64,000 bases of DNA. Origin: Sphingobium jiangsuense. GTDB taxonomy: Bacteria > Pseudomonadota > Alphaproteobacteria > Sphingomonadales > Sphingomonadaceae. The notes under the pieces were generated by a model. That model did no database searches, was not told the DNA's origin, and saw nothing but the letters and a program-made list of their open reading frames with translations. The translations under genes were made by a program, and so were the position numbers. The stretch spans positions 62,001 to 126,000 of the forward strand of contig NZ_JACIDT010000001.1 of NCBI RefSeq assembly GCF_014196495.1. Direction: 5' to 3'. This document shows positions 28,758-36,582 of the stretch, one piece after another; the first letter of the stretch is position 1, and each line of letters opens with the position of its first letter.

Positions 28758-29936
28758 TCAGATCGCGCCGCGCGCCTCCAGATCCTTGAGATCCCCGGCC
28801 GTCAGCCCCAGCAATTCGCGATAGACTTCCTCATTATGCTGCCCGACGGCAGCGCCTGCATGGTCGATCCGCGCCGGCGTGTCGCTGAACCGGACCCAGG
28901 GAGCCAGCAAGGTCAGATCGCCGGCCTCGTCATGATGGACACCGACAAATGCCTCCCGCGCCTTGATGTGCGGATCGTCGAGGATTTCCGGAATCGTCAG
29001 CACCGGGCCCGCCGGGACCTTCTGCTCGCTGAAGATTTCGAACAACTCGTGCGAGGTGAATTTCCTCATCCATTCGGCCACGGTATTCTGCAACAGCTTC
29101 AAATTCTCGCGCCGCTTGGCGACCGTGGCGAAGCGCGGGTCCTCTATCGCTTCGGGATGGCCGAGCGCCGTCGAATATTTGAGGAACAGGGCGTCCGTCA
29201 TGTCCGGCAGATGGGTGGCGATATGGCCGTCCTTCGATTCCATATAGGCGCCGGCCGGTCCCATACCCTCGAAATGCTCGTGGAAGTGGCTGACCATGAA
29301 ACCCATCAGCGCTTCCTGCATCGACACCTCGATCTTCTGCCCCCTCCCTGTCATCGCGCGATGATAGAGCGCCGCGCAGATGCCGAGCGCCATCGAGACC
29401 CCGGCCGCCTCGTCGCCGGGGCCGAAGACCTGCGTGCCCCGTGCGCCGGAAAGCTTCCAGGACGCGTCGGCCCAGCCGCTCATCGCCATCGCGATCGTCG
29501 CGAAGGAGCGCAGGCCCGCATAAGGCCCCGTCTCGCCATAGCCTTTCGACGAAGCGAAGATGATCGAGGGATTGACCTCCTTCAACTGCTCATAGCCGAA
29601 GCCGAGACGATCCATCACGCCGGTCGAGAAATTCTCCACCACGACATCGCTCTTGCGGACCAGATCGAGAAAGAGCTTGCGGCCGTCCTCATTCTTCAGG
29701 TTGAGCGTGATGCAGCGCTTGTTGGCGTTGACGACCAGGAACTCATAGCCGTCATGGTCGGCATCCACCGGCATCCAGGCATGGCGGAACCGGTCGGGGG
29801 CGTCGCGCTGCTCGACCTTGATGACCTCGGCGCCCATATGCGCCAGCAGCATGGTCGCGAACGGGCCGTTGAGGACGTGGGAAAGATCCAGGATCCTCAC
29901 CCCCTGCAATGGTCCGAATTCGCCTTTCGTCAGCAT
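28758..29936 (-). CDS. CaiB/BaiF family (class III) CoA-transferase
   Basis: 392 residues. GVRILDLSHVLNGPFATMLL, ADMGAEVIKVEQ-like LAHMGAEVIKVEQRDAPDRF, the NANKRCITLNLKNEDGRKLF loop, and DVVVENFSTGVMDRLGFGYE, which carries the position usually held by the catalytic Asp/Glu, are standard. Such enzymes move CoA between carboxylic acids, activating an aromatic or aliphatic acid. Its neighbours, a thiolase-like protein and a DUF35 protein, act on CoA esters, so activation of a side-chain acid is a reasonable inference. ATG 29936 with GGAGAGG is preferred over an upstream TTG at 29951. Confidence 0.88.
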   Translation of the reverse strand: MLTKGEFGPLQGVRILDLSHVLNGPFATMLLAHMGAEVIKVEQRDAPDRFRHAWMPVDADHDGYEFLVVNANKRCITLNLKNEDGRKLFLDLVRKSDVVVENFSTGVMDRLGFGYEQLKEVNPSIIFASSKGYGETGPYAGLRSFATIAMAMSGWADASWKLSGARGTQVFGPGDEAAGVSMALGICAALYHRAMTGRGQKIEVSMQEALMGFMVSHFHEHFEGMGPAGAYMESKDGHIATHLPDMTDALFLKYSTALGHPEAIEDPRFATVAKRRENLKLLQNTVAEWMRKFTSHELFEIFSEQKVPAGPVLTIPEILDDPHIKAREAFVGVHHDEAGDLTLLAPWVRFSDTPARIDHAGAAVGQHNEEVYRELLGLTAGDLKDLEARGAI

Positions 29937-29947
29937 CACGCCTCTCC

Positions 29948-30349
29948 TCAACTTTTCTGCAAAACAAAGACCGGCAGGCGCTGTGCGCCTTCGGCATCGG
30001 TGAATTCCGTGCGGACGCGGTCGCCGATGGCGGCCTTCCCGTCCGACCTGAGATTGGCCTGAAGGACCATCTTCCCGCCCGTCCCGTCGAGCTCGACATG
30101 CACGATCGGCAGCGGCAGCGGCGCATCGAAACCCGGCATCGGCGCTCGCTCCACGACCACCAGACCAACAATCTGTCCCGTGCCGCCAAGCCCGGACCAG
30201 CGGGAGCTATGGGAATGACAGGAGGGGCAATATTCACGCGGCGGCCAACGGAACGTCCCGCAACCCTCGCAGCTCTGCCCCATCAGCCGTCCTTCGTCGC
30301 AGCCCTTCCAGAAGGGCGCGGAATCGGCGTCCATGACCGGCGGCCGCAT
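29948..30349 (-). CDS. Zn-ribbon OB-fold (DUF35) protein
   Basis: 133 residues. A rubredoxin-like zinc ribbon CEGCGTFRWPPREYCPSCHS (CxxC-x10-CxxC) is followed by an OB fold (GTGQIVGLVVVERAPMPGFD, then LPLPIVHVELDGTGGKMVLQ). DUF35 proteins partner SCP2-type thiolase-like proteins, for example ChsH2 with Ltp2 in steroid side-chain retro-aldol cleavage. It starts one base after the stop of exactly such a thiolase-like gene. I infer a two-subunit acyl-CoA thiolase or aldolase. Confidence 0.85.
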   Translation of the reverse strand: MRPPVMDADSAPFWKGCDEGRLMGQSCEGCGTFRWPPREYCPSCHSHSSRWSGLGGTGQIVGLVVVERAPMPGFDAPLPLPIVHVELDGTGGKMVLQANLRSDGKAAIGDRVRTEFTDAEGAQRLPVFVLQKS

Positions 30350-30350
30350 C

Positions 30351-31553
30351 CTATGCCTCCCTCGCCAGAATGAGGCCGGAATCGCCGCACTCGCCCGCGA
30401 CGAGCGCGATATGCGGCGACCGGACCTGACGGCAGCAGGAGCGATCGAAGCTATGCGCCCCATCGCACAGATCGTCGCGGACGCCGCCGGCGCGCAATTG
30501 CTGCACCGCCTCGATGACATGGCCCAGTCCGGCCAGATTGCCCTCGGAAAGATGGCCGCCGGAACTATTGAGCGCGATCCGGCCGTCGAGCCCGAATTCG
30601 CCCTCCGCCACGGCGCGGGCCGCCTGTCCCGCGGCGGCGAGGCCGAACTGCTCCACATGCATCAGCGCCATGCCGGTGAACGGATCGTAGAGCTGCGCGA
30701 TGTCGATATCCGCAACGCTTATCCCGGCCTGCGCATAAAGTTCGCGCGAGAGCGCCTCGGCATTGAGCGTCCAGTAATCGCCGCTGCCCCATGCCCGGAC
30801 CGGCGCGCCGGAGGAGCCGCCGAGCGCGGCGCGGATCGTGACGACACCGTGCTTCGACCCCCGTGCCGCGTCGCTCGCCGACACGACCAGCGCCATCGCG
30901 CCGTCATTGAAGATGCTGCAATCGAGCAGCCGGAACGGCCGGATGATCCAGGGCGATTGCTGATGATCGTCCACGCTCATCGGTGCCTGCATCATCGCCT
31001 TGCGATTGAGCCGCGCATGGGCGCGCTGCATCACCGCCAGGTCCGCGAAATCGCTGTTGGAAAGGCCGTGCGCGTGCATCCAGGCGGCGACATGGGGGCC
31101 GTAAAGCGTCGCGGCATGCACGGCTCCGAAAGGCTCGCTCCACGGCCGCTGCCCGGAAGGCCAATAGTCGGGATCGGCCGAGGGCGGCGGGGCGGATGGC
31201 ATATTGGCCCCTCGATAGACCAGCACATGGCGGCATATCCCGGCATGCACCGCGAGCGCGGCGGCCATCACCGCCGAGCAGGCCCACGCGCCGCCGCCCG
31301 CATCGCAATGGCTGAGGCGGCAGCGGGGAAGGCCGAGGGCGGCCACCATCTCGGACGGGGCCGGCGTATCGCGCGCACCCCAGAACAGCGTAACGAGGCC
31401 GTCGATCTCCGCAGGTTCCAGCCCGGCATCGGCGATCGCGGCCAGCGCCGCCTCCGTGGCGAGCGCCGCCGGGGTACGTCCGCTCGCCTTGCTCAGCGCC
31501 GACCAGCCTATGCCGCTGATCGCGCAGGCATCGCGGAAACGCGGTTCGCTCAT
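30351..31553 (-). CDS. Thiolase-like (SCP2/Ltp type) protein, probable acyl-CoA aldolase subunit
   Basis: 400 residues. The N-terminus CAISGIGWSALSKASGRTPA and the central YGPHVAAWMHAHGLSNSDFA fit the lipid-transfer-protein thiolase clade. The C-terminal LNSSGGHLSEGNLAGLGHVI replaces the GHPLGASG of true thiolases. At the position of the thiolase nucleophile the sequence reads HCDAGGGAWACSAVMAA, so the reactive Cys seems replaced by Gly, though the alignment is by eye. Together with the DUF35 partner this favours a retro-aldolase over thiolysis. ATG 31553 has GGAG eight bases upstream. An earlier ATG at 31598 is possible. Confidence 0.78.
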   Translation of the reverse strand: MSEPRFRDACAISGIGWSALSKASGRTPAALATEAALAAIADAGLEPAEIDGLVTLFWGARDTPAPSEMVAALGLPRCRLSHCDAGGGAWACSAVMAAALAVHAGICRHVLVYRGANMPSAPPPSADPDYWPSGQRPWSEPFGAVHAATLYGPHVAAWMHAHGLSNSDFADLAVMQRAHARLNRKAMMQAPMSVDDHQQSPWIIRPFRLLDCSIFNDGAMALVVSASDAARGSKHGVVTIRAALGGSSGAPVRAWGSGDYWTLNAEALSRELYAQAGISVADIDIAQLYDPFTGMALMHVEQFGLAAAGQAARAVAEGEFGLDGRIALNSSGGHLSEGNLAGLGHVIEAVQQLRAGGVRDDLCDGAHSFDRSCCRQVRSPHIALVAGECGDSGLILAREA

Positions 31554-31614
31554 CGCCTTGACTCCGACAGAATGGAGATAGTGGATTACCGGCTTCACCC
31601 GCCATGCGGCGGCG

Positions 31615-32562
31615 TCATTCGAACTTCACCGGAGGCGCGTCGCCCCATTGCGATTTCAACGCCTCGGCAGCGGGCACAAGCGCCAGTTCATGCTGCTCGT
31701 TCAGCACATCCGTATCGGTCCAGTGCTCATAGCCCCGGTTCCATGGATCGAACCACTGGTTGTAGATCTGGCTGCCCAGCCGATGCCGACCGACGCCCCA
31801 ACGATGCCGCACCCCGGCATCCTTCATGTAATAATGGCCGAAGAACAGATCGTCGGCGTCCAGCACCTCGAAACCGAGATGGTTGAGATCCGCCTTGGCG
31901 CCCTTGTGCGTCATGAACACATGATGATCGACATATTCCTCGCCGCGCGCCAGCCTGCTGAAGCTGGCGACGATATTGTCCTTCTCGCCCGCGAAGATGT
32001 CTTCCGTTCCGATAAGGCCGAGGACCTCGCGATACCATTGGCGCGTGCGATCGAGATCGGGCGTCGACAGCACGAAATGCCCCAGCCGGCGGACATGGGC
32101 CGGGCCCGGCGGGCGGCGATAGAGCTGGCCATCGGGGCGGCCGCGGCGAAAAGCGGTATTCACCCTGTGCTCTTCCACCGGCAGCGCGGGCAGGCTTTCT
32201 ATCCCATGGATGATATCGACGGAAAAGCCGTTGGGATCCGTCAGGCGGACCCTGTCGCCGCCGCCCGGCTCGCCCGTCGGCTCGATCGCCCCGGCGCCTG
32301 CGATCGCCGCCGCCTTTTCCAGTTGCGCGCGGTCGTCGACAAGGAAGGCCGAGCCGATCAGCCGGGCCTCGCCGCGCTCCACGACATGGCACCATGGCCC
32401 GGCGTCGGTCCCGCGCGAATAGAGCCGGTCGGGCGTGCGCTCGACCGTCGCCAGCCCGAAGGTCACGAGAAACCGCTCCGCCTCGTCCAGATCGGGCGCC
32501 GCGACGCGGACGTGCAGCAGATCCCTTACCTTCAGCAAAGACTTGCCTGCACCAGTCGCCAT
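31615..32562 (-). CDS. Two-domain VOC extradiol ring-cleavage dioxygenase
   Basis: 315 residues with two vicinal-oxygen-chelate halves. In the catalytic C-terminal half the metal ligands can be placed: His in RRLGHFVLSTPDL, His in ADLNHLGFEVLDADD, and Glu in RGYEHWTDTDV. The N-terminal half (LLHVRVAAPDLDEAERFLV) is the non-catalytic copy. The BphC/NahC/McbD family cleaves catecholic rings next to the hydroxyls. It leads the seven-gene minus-strand operon and is divergent from the hydratase-aldolase, which would act a step or two later. GGGAGAGAGAG precedes ATG 32562. Confidence 0.85.
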   Translation of the reverse strand: MATGAGKSLLKVRDLLHVRVAAPDLDEAERFLVTFGLATVERTPDRLYSRGTDAGPWCHVVERGEARLIGSAFLVDDRAQLEKAAAIAGAGAIEPTGEPGGGDRVRLTDPNGFSVDIIHGIESLPALPVEEHRVNTAFRRGRPDGQLYRRPPGPAHVRRLGHFVLSTPDLDRTRQWYREVLGLIGTEDIFAGEKDNIVASFSRLARGEEYVDHHVFMTHKGAKADLNHLGFEVLDADDLFFGHYYMKDAGVRHRWGVGRHRLGSQIYNQWFDPWNRGYEHWTDTDVLNEQHELALVPAAEALKSQWGDAPPVKFE

Positions 32563-32657
32563 CTCTCTCTCCCATAGCCTGAGCGATTGCACGGAGATTG
32601 TCCACAATCCGTCGCAGCGAATCGCACGCTGTTCTTGCCCTTCAGGTTATTCCGATA

Positions 32658-32693
32658 ATTTTGGATTTCAATATAAATATTCCAAAATATTTA
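32658..32693. promoter_or_regulatory. Operator-like inverted repeat in the VOC / hydratase-aldolase divergent promoter
   Basis: Perfect 8-base arms ATTTTGGA (32658-32665) and TCCAAAAT (32681-32688) are separated by 15 bases in a very AT-rich stretch. The right arm extends to AAATATTCCAAAATATTT, shared with the 21271-21289 site. It probably controls both divergent operons. Confidence 0.6.
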
Positions 32694-32749
32694 CAGCCGA
32701 CGAAAATCTCCGTAAACAAGAGGCAACAGAACCGCTCAGGGAGCAAGCC

Positions 32750-33724
32750 ATGAAAATGACCCCAAAAGATTTCAAGGGTTTGGCGGGCATCATGCCAACG
32801 CCCGCAACAAGCGACGCAGAGAGCTGGCGCTGCAAGAATTCGGTCAATCTCTCCGAAAGCGAGCGCATGGCCGGGCTGTTGGTGGAAGCAGGAGTCGATA
32901 TCCTGATGACCAACGGCACGTTCGGGGAATGCGCCACCCTCACCCGGACCGAGCATGAGGCGTTCAACGCCTGCATCGCGGAAACCATTGCCGGACGGGT
33001 CCCGTTCTTCTGCGGCGTCGGCACGCTCAATACGCGGGATACGATCGCGCAGGCCCGGCGGGCGATAGCATTGGGGGCGGACGGCATCTTCGTGGGCCGG
33101 CCGATGTGGCTGGCCATGTCGCAATCCCAGATTCTCCACTTCCATCAGGATCTGGCCGAGGCGCTGCCCGGCGTGCCGCAGGTGATCTATGACAATCCCA
33201 TCGCCTTCAAGGGCAAGATCGAGCCGGAAACCTATATCGAGCTGGCGCGTATCCCCGAAGTCATTGCCGCCAAGCATGTCGGCGGCCCGTCGCTGGAAAG
33301 CGATGCGCTGGCGGTCGGCGATGCCTGCCGCATCCTGCCGGTAAACGGCGACTGGGCGCGCGTCGCGCGCGCGCATCCCGACCTGTTCGAGGCCTGCTGG
33401 AGCGGCCATGTCGCCTGCGCGCCCGCGCCGCTGGTCGCGCTGGCCAGCGCCATCGCCGCGCGCGATTGGGACCGGGCGGACAGCATCAGCGCGCGGTGCC
33501 GCTGGGCGGAGCAGGCGATGATGGCGGGCGGCGACCTTGCGGCGTTCATGAACCACAGCATCGCGATCGGCCATCTGCGCTTCGAGGCGGCGGGCCTCAT
33601 CGATCCGGGACCGGTTCGCCCGCCCTATGCCGGCCTGCCGGACGCCTATCGCGAAGGGGCGCTGGAGACGGGTCGCCGGTGGGCCGTGATTCAGAAAGAA
33701 TTCGCGGCGGAAATGCCGGCATGA
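32750..33724 (+). CDS. Hydratase-aldolase of the NahE (trans-o-hydroxybenzylidenepyruvate) type
   Basis: 324 residues in the DHDPS/N-acetylneuraminate lyase superfamily. It follows NahE/PhnE: LAGIMPTPATSDAESWRCKN, LMTNGTFGECATLTRTEH, VPFFCGVGTLNTRDTI. The catalytic Tyr is in VIYDNPIAFKG and the Schiff-base Lys in VIAAKHVGG. Such enzymes hydrate a benzylidenepyruvate and retro-aldol split it to an aromatic aldehyde plus pyruvate. That fits a position after the extradiol dioxygenase and before the ALDHs. ATG 32750 follows GGGAGCAAGCC. Its stop overlaps the next start by four bases. Confidence 0.87.
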   Translation: MKMTPKDFKGLAGIMPTPATSDAESWRCKNSVNLSESERMAGLLVEAGVDILMTNGTFGECATLTRTEHEAFNACIAETIAGRVPFFCGVGTLNTRDTIAQARRAIALGADGIFVGRPMWLAMSQSQILHFHQDLAEALPGVPQVIYDNPIAFKGKIEPETYIELARIPEVIAAKHVGGPSLESDALAVGDACRILPVNGDWARVARAHPDLFEACWSGHVACAPAPLVALASAIAARDWDRADSISARCRWAEQAMMAGGDLAAFMNHSIAIGHLRFEAAGLIDPGPVRPPYAGLPDAYREGALETGRRWAVIQKEFAAEMPA

Positions 33725-34428
33725 CGGACGCCCCCTTGCCCGCCCCGCTGGTCGGCGACCTCGTCCTCGCCAACCGTATCCTCGCGGCCAATGGCGTGCT
33801 GGACGCGTTCGGCCATGTCAGCGTGCGCGATCCCGCCCATCCGGGCTGCTTCCTGTTGTCGCGCAGCCGCGCCCCGGCGGATGTCGAGGCGGCGGATATC
33901 CGGCGCTTCGGGCCCGATGGCGAGCAAGTCGGCGGCCCGCCGGTCAAGCCCTATCTGGAACGCTTCATCCACAGCGAAATCTATGCGACGCGGCCCGACA
34001 TCGCCGCCATCGTCCATAGCCATTCGCCCTCGGTGCTTCCCTTCGGCGTCACCGGCACCGCGTTGAAGCCCCTCTGCCATGTCTGCGGCTTTCTGGGGGA
34101 AGGCGCGCCGATCTTCGACACGCGCACGGAGTTCGGCGACACCGATCTCCTCATCCGCAACCGCGCGATGGGACGGGCGCTGGCCCGGAACCTGGGGGGC
34201 GCCAGTTCGCTGCTGATGCGCGGACATGGCTCGGTGGTGGTGGCCGAAAGCGTGCGGGAAGCGGTGTTCCGTGCGGTATATCTGGAGCACAACGCCAAAC
34301 TTGCGCTCGCCTCCGTCCCGCTGGGTCCGGTCAACTATCTGACGCCGGGCGAAGCGACGCTCGCCGCCGCGACAACCAGCGCGACGATCGATCGCGCGTG
34401 GGACCATTGGGCGGCGGCACTCGATTGA
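33721..34428 (+). CDS. Class II aldolase/adducin family protein, candidate decarboxylase or aldolase
   Basis: 235 residues. The zinc-site motifs are present: AFGHVSVRDP, RFIHSEIYATRPDIAAIVHS with HSHSP, and LLMRGHGSVVVAES. The family includes L-fuculose-phosphate aldolase, but in aromatic pathways also 3,4-dihydroxyphthalate decarboxylase and the cumate-pathway decarboxylase CmtD, which lack a sugar-phosphate site. Coupled translation with a NahE-type enzyme (ATGA overlap) favours a catabolic role on an aromatic or ring-cleavage acid. Which reaction it performs cannot be decided from sequence. Confidence 0.8.
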   Translation: MTDAPLPAPLVGDLVLANRILAANGVLDAFGHVSVRDPAHPGCFLLSRSRAPADVEAADIRRFGPDGEQVGGPPVKPYLERFIHSEIYATRPDIAAIVHSHSPSVLPFGVTGTALKPLCHVCGFLGEGAPIFDTRTEFGDTDLLIRNRAMGRALARNLGGASSLLMRGHGSVVVAESVREAVFRAVYLEHNAKLALASVPLGPVNYLTPGEATLAAATTSATIDRAWDHWAAALD

Positions 34429-34443
34429 CGGAGCGCGGTCGCC

Positions 34444-35223
34444 TCAGGCGGCCCCCTTGCGCAACCCGGCCTTGGCCGGCGCGGCTTTCGTCCCCTCGCC
34501 GGTCGCGCTGTCCTTGTAGCCCAGCACATGGAGCACCGACTGGGCGGTCAACATATAATGGCGGCGCAGCGCCTCCATCGCCTGGTTGAAATCGCCGGCC
34601 AGCACGAACTGGCTGATCGTCTCATGCTCGCCCGCCCGGTTCCGCCCGGCGACCGCGCCCGACGATTCCACCCTTGCGCGCCAGGTTTCACCGACCATCC
34701 GGTGCCGCTCGGCGCGGTCGTAGAGGATTTCCGCGAAATGGAGGAGGGTCGGCGACTTGCATCCGGACAGCAGCGACAGGTGAAAGCGCCGGTGCACCGC
34801 CGACCATTCCGGCGTTTCGGGTTTCAGCGCCGTGTCCTGCAACGCTCGGCCAAGCGCGTGCGAGGCGACCAGGATCCCGCTTTCCCATTCGATGTCGCCC
34901 CGCGCCATCGACAGGCGCAGCGCCTCGCCTTCCACGATCAGCCGCGTTTCGAGAACATCGTTGACCTCCGCCGCGTCGAGCGTCGCCACGCGAAAGCCCT
35001 TCTGCGGCAACCGGATCACCAGTTGCTCGCTGGCCAATCTGGTCAGCGCCTCCCGCAACGGGCTGATCCCTATGTCATAGCGGCGCCGCAATTCCTCCGA
35101 CCGCAGCGCCTCGCCGGGGGACAGCCGGCCCCAGAGAATGTCCGCCTTGAGCTGGCCATAGACGACGTCGGTGAAGCTTTCGCCCGCGGCGCTGGCTGCA
35201 ACATCGGAAACGGCTCTCTTCAT
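34444..35223 (-). CDS. GntR-family transcriptional regulator (FCD domain)
   Basis: 259 residues. The N-terminal winged helix covers DVVYGQLKADILWGRLSPGE through YDIGISPLREALTRLASEQL. The C-terminal FCD effector domain spans about 90-225, with metal-site histidines in VHRRFHLSLLSG, the RAERHRMVGE helix, and GEHETISQFVLAGD. FCD regulators bind small organic acids. It is the only regulator inside the catabolic region, sits between the uptake operon and the aldolase operon, and has an inverted repeat directly upstream, so local control is likely. Confidence 0.88.
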   Translation of the reverse strand: MKRAVSDVAASAAGESFTDVVYGQLKADILWGRLSPGEALRSEELRRRYDIGISPLREALTRLASEQLVIRLPQKGFRVATLDAAEVNDVLETRLIVEGEALRLSMARGDIEWESGILVASHALGRALQDTALKPETPEWSAVHRRFHLSLLSGCKSPTLLHFAEILYDRAERHRMVGETWRARVESSGAVAGRNRAGEHETISQFVLAGDFNQAMEALRRHYMLTAQSVLHVLGYKDSATGEGTKAAPAKAGLRKGAA

Positions 35224-35240
35224 CTGGCTTCAACCCCTTG

Positions 35241-35270
35241 AATCTCAAATATCCTATAAATGTTGAGATT
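35241..35270. promoter_or_regulatory. Inverted repeat upstream of the GntR gene
   Basis: Perfect 8-base arms AATCTCAA and TTGAGATT with a 14-base AT-rich spacer, 18-47 bases before the GntR start codon. The geometry resembles the 32658-32688 element, and TTTGGAAAT follows at once. Probable autoregulatory operator. Confidence 0.5.
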
Positions 35271-35317
35271 TGGAAATGATCCAGAATTATCAAAAATTTC
35301 CCGATTTGCAAATGCGT

Positions 35318-36523
35318 TTATTCGCCGAGGCCCCGCAATCGCGCCGCGCAGGGCAGCACGCCCGCCGCGCAGCCGAGGAAAACCAGCGCCACGGAAAGGG
35401 CGACGGGCTCCAATGCCGTCGCCAGCGGGACGAGAAGGCTCCCGGCCAGGAATTGCGAGATGCCGAGCAGGCTGGCGGCGCGTCCCGCCAATGCCGGGGG
35501 GACGCCCTCCATCGCGATCGACGCGACATTTCCCAGCACCAGTCCAAGCAGCGCCAGATAGGCGCCCGCGATCGCGACATATCCCGGCGCGCCCGACAGG
35601 CCGCTCAGAATCCCGGCGAGGAGCAGCGCAGCCAGCAGCGCGATGATCCAGCTGACGCGCCACAGGATCGCGCGCGGGGTAAGCTTGCGCAGCAGGACGA
35701 CGTTCCATTGCGCGCAGAGGATGAACAGGAAGGACGATATCGCATAGAATCCGGCATAGCCTCCGCTTGTCCAGCCGAACTGGCCGACAAGCACGAACGA
35801 AGAGGCCGTGAGCACGGCCAGCATCGCGCCATTGGACAGGCCCGCGACGAGCAGGCTGGCCCGAAATCCATCCTCGACGAGGAGCGACCTGAACCCGCCC
35901 GCCGTTCCGCACCGACCGGTTGCATCCGCCCTTCCTTCCTGCCGAAGGCCGCAAGCGACCCATACCGCCATCGCCGCCGCGACCAGCGAGAACAGCACGA
36001 ATATGGCCCGCCACGAGGCGAGTGCCAGAATGCCTGCGCCCAGCAACGGCGCGGTTATCGCGGTTGCGCCGATGAGCTGCGACAGGCGCGAGAAAATCCG
36101 CGCCCTCTCGGTCGCCGCCCAATGGTCGGCAACCAGCGCATAGGCGATCGTCGCCGCGCCCGCGCTGCCGATCGCCTGGACGAAACGGAAGAGGACAAGG
36201 GCGCCGATGTTACCCGCCATACCGCATCCCAGCGACGAGAGGCACAGCACCGCCAGCGCCAGCAGCAGCGGCCTCTTCCGGCCGAACCGGTCGCTGGCCC
36301 AGCCCCAGAGCAGCTGGCCGGACGCAAGCCCCGCCAGATAGGCCGCGACGGTCGACTGGACCGCGACGGCACCGGCATGCAATTCCCGCTGCATCGTCGG
36401 CAGGGCGGCGACATAGCTGTCGATGCCGAACGCATTGAGCGCGGCCAGCAGGCCGAGCAGCAGGACGGAAGGGCCACCTGCCCGATGGCCGGCGGCCGCA
36501 ACCGGGCCTTGGCGGTCATGCAA
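35318..36523 (-). CDS. MFS transporter, Bcr/CflA-like
   Basis: About 401 residues with 12 hydrophobic segments. FGIDSYVAALPTMQRELHAG near the N-terminus and the loop 2-3 motif WGWASDRFGRKRPLLLALAV define a drug:H+ antiporter-1 type MFS. No ATG lies in frame at the right place. TTG 36523, behind AGGTGGGAGC, gives a protein of normal length and is my choice, with a GTG further upstream as the alternative. It may export toxic intermediates or import substrate for the adjacent catabolic operon. Confidence 0.75.
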   Translation of the reverse strand: MHDRQGPVAAAGHRAGGPSVLLLGLLAALNAFGIDSYVAALPTMQRELHAGAVAVQSTVAAYLAGLASGQLLWGWASDRFGRKRPLLLALAVLCLSSLGCGMAGNIGALVLFRFVQAIGSAGAATIAYALVADHWAATERARIFSRLSQLIGATAITAPLLGAGILALASWRAIFVLFSLVAAAMAVWVACGLRQEGRADATGRCGTAGGFRSLLVEDGFRASLLVAGLSNGAMLAVLTASSFVLVGQFGWTSGGYAGFYAISSFLFILCAQWNVVLLRKLTPRAILWRVSWIIALLAALLLAGILSGLSGAPGYVAIAGAYLALLGLVLGNVASIAMEGVPPALAGRAASLLGISQFLAGSLLVPLATALEPVALSVALVFLGCAAGVLPCAARLRGLGE

Positions 36524-36582
36524 GGCCGAAAGCTCCCACCTTCCCCGCCCCACCTTTCCCCGTCCCGTCGAAAGGCATGCCG

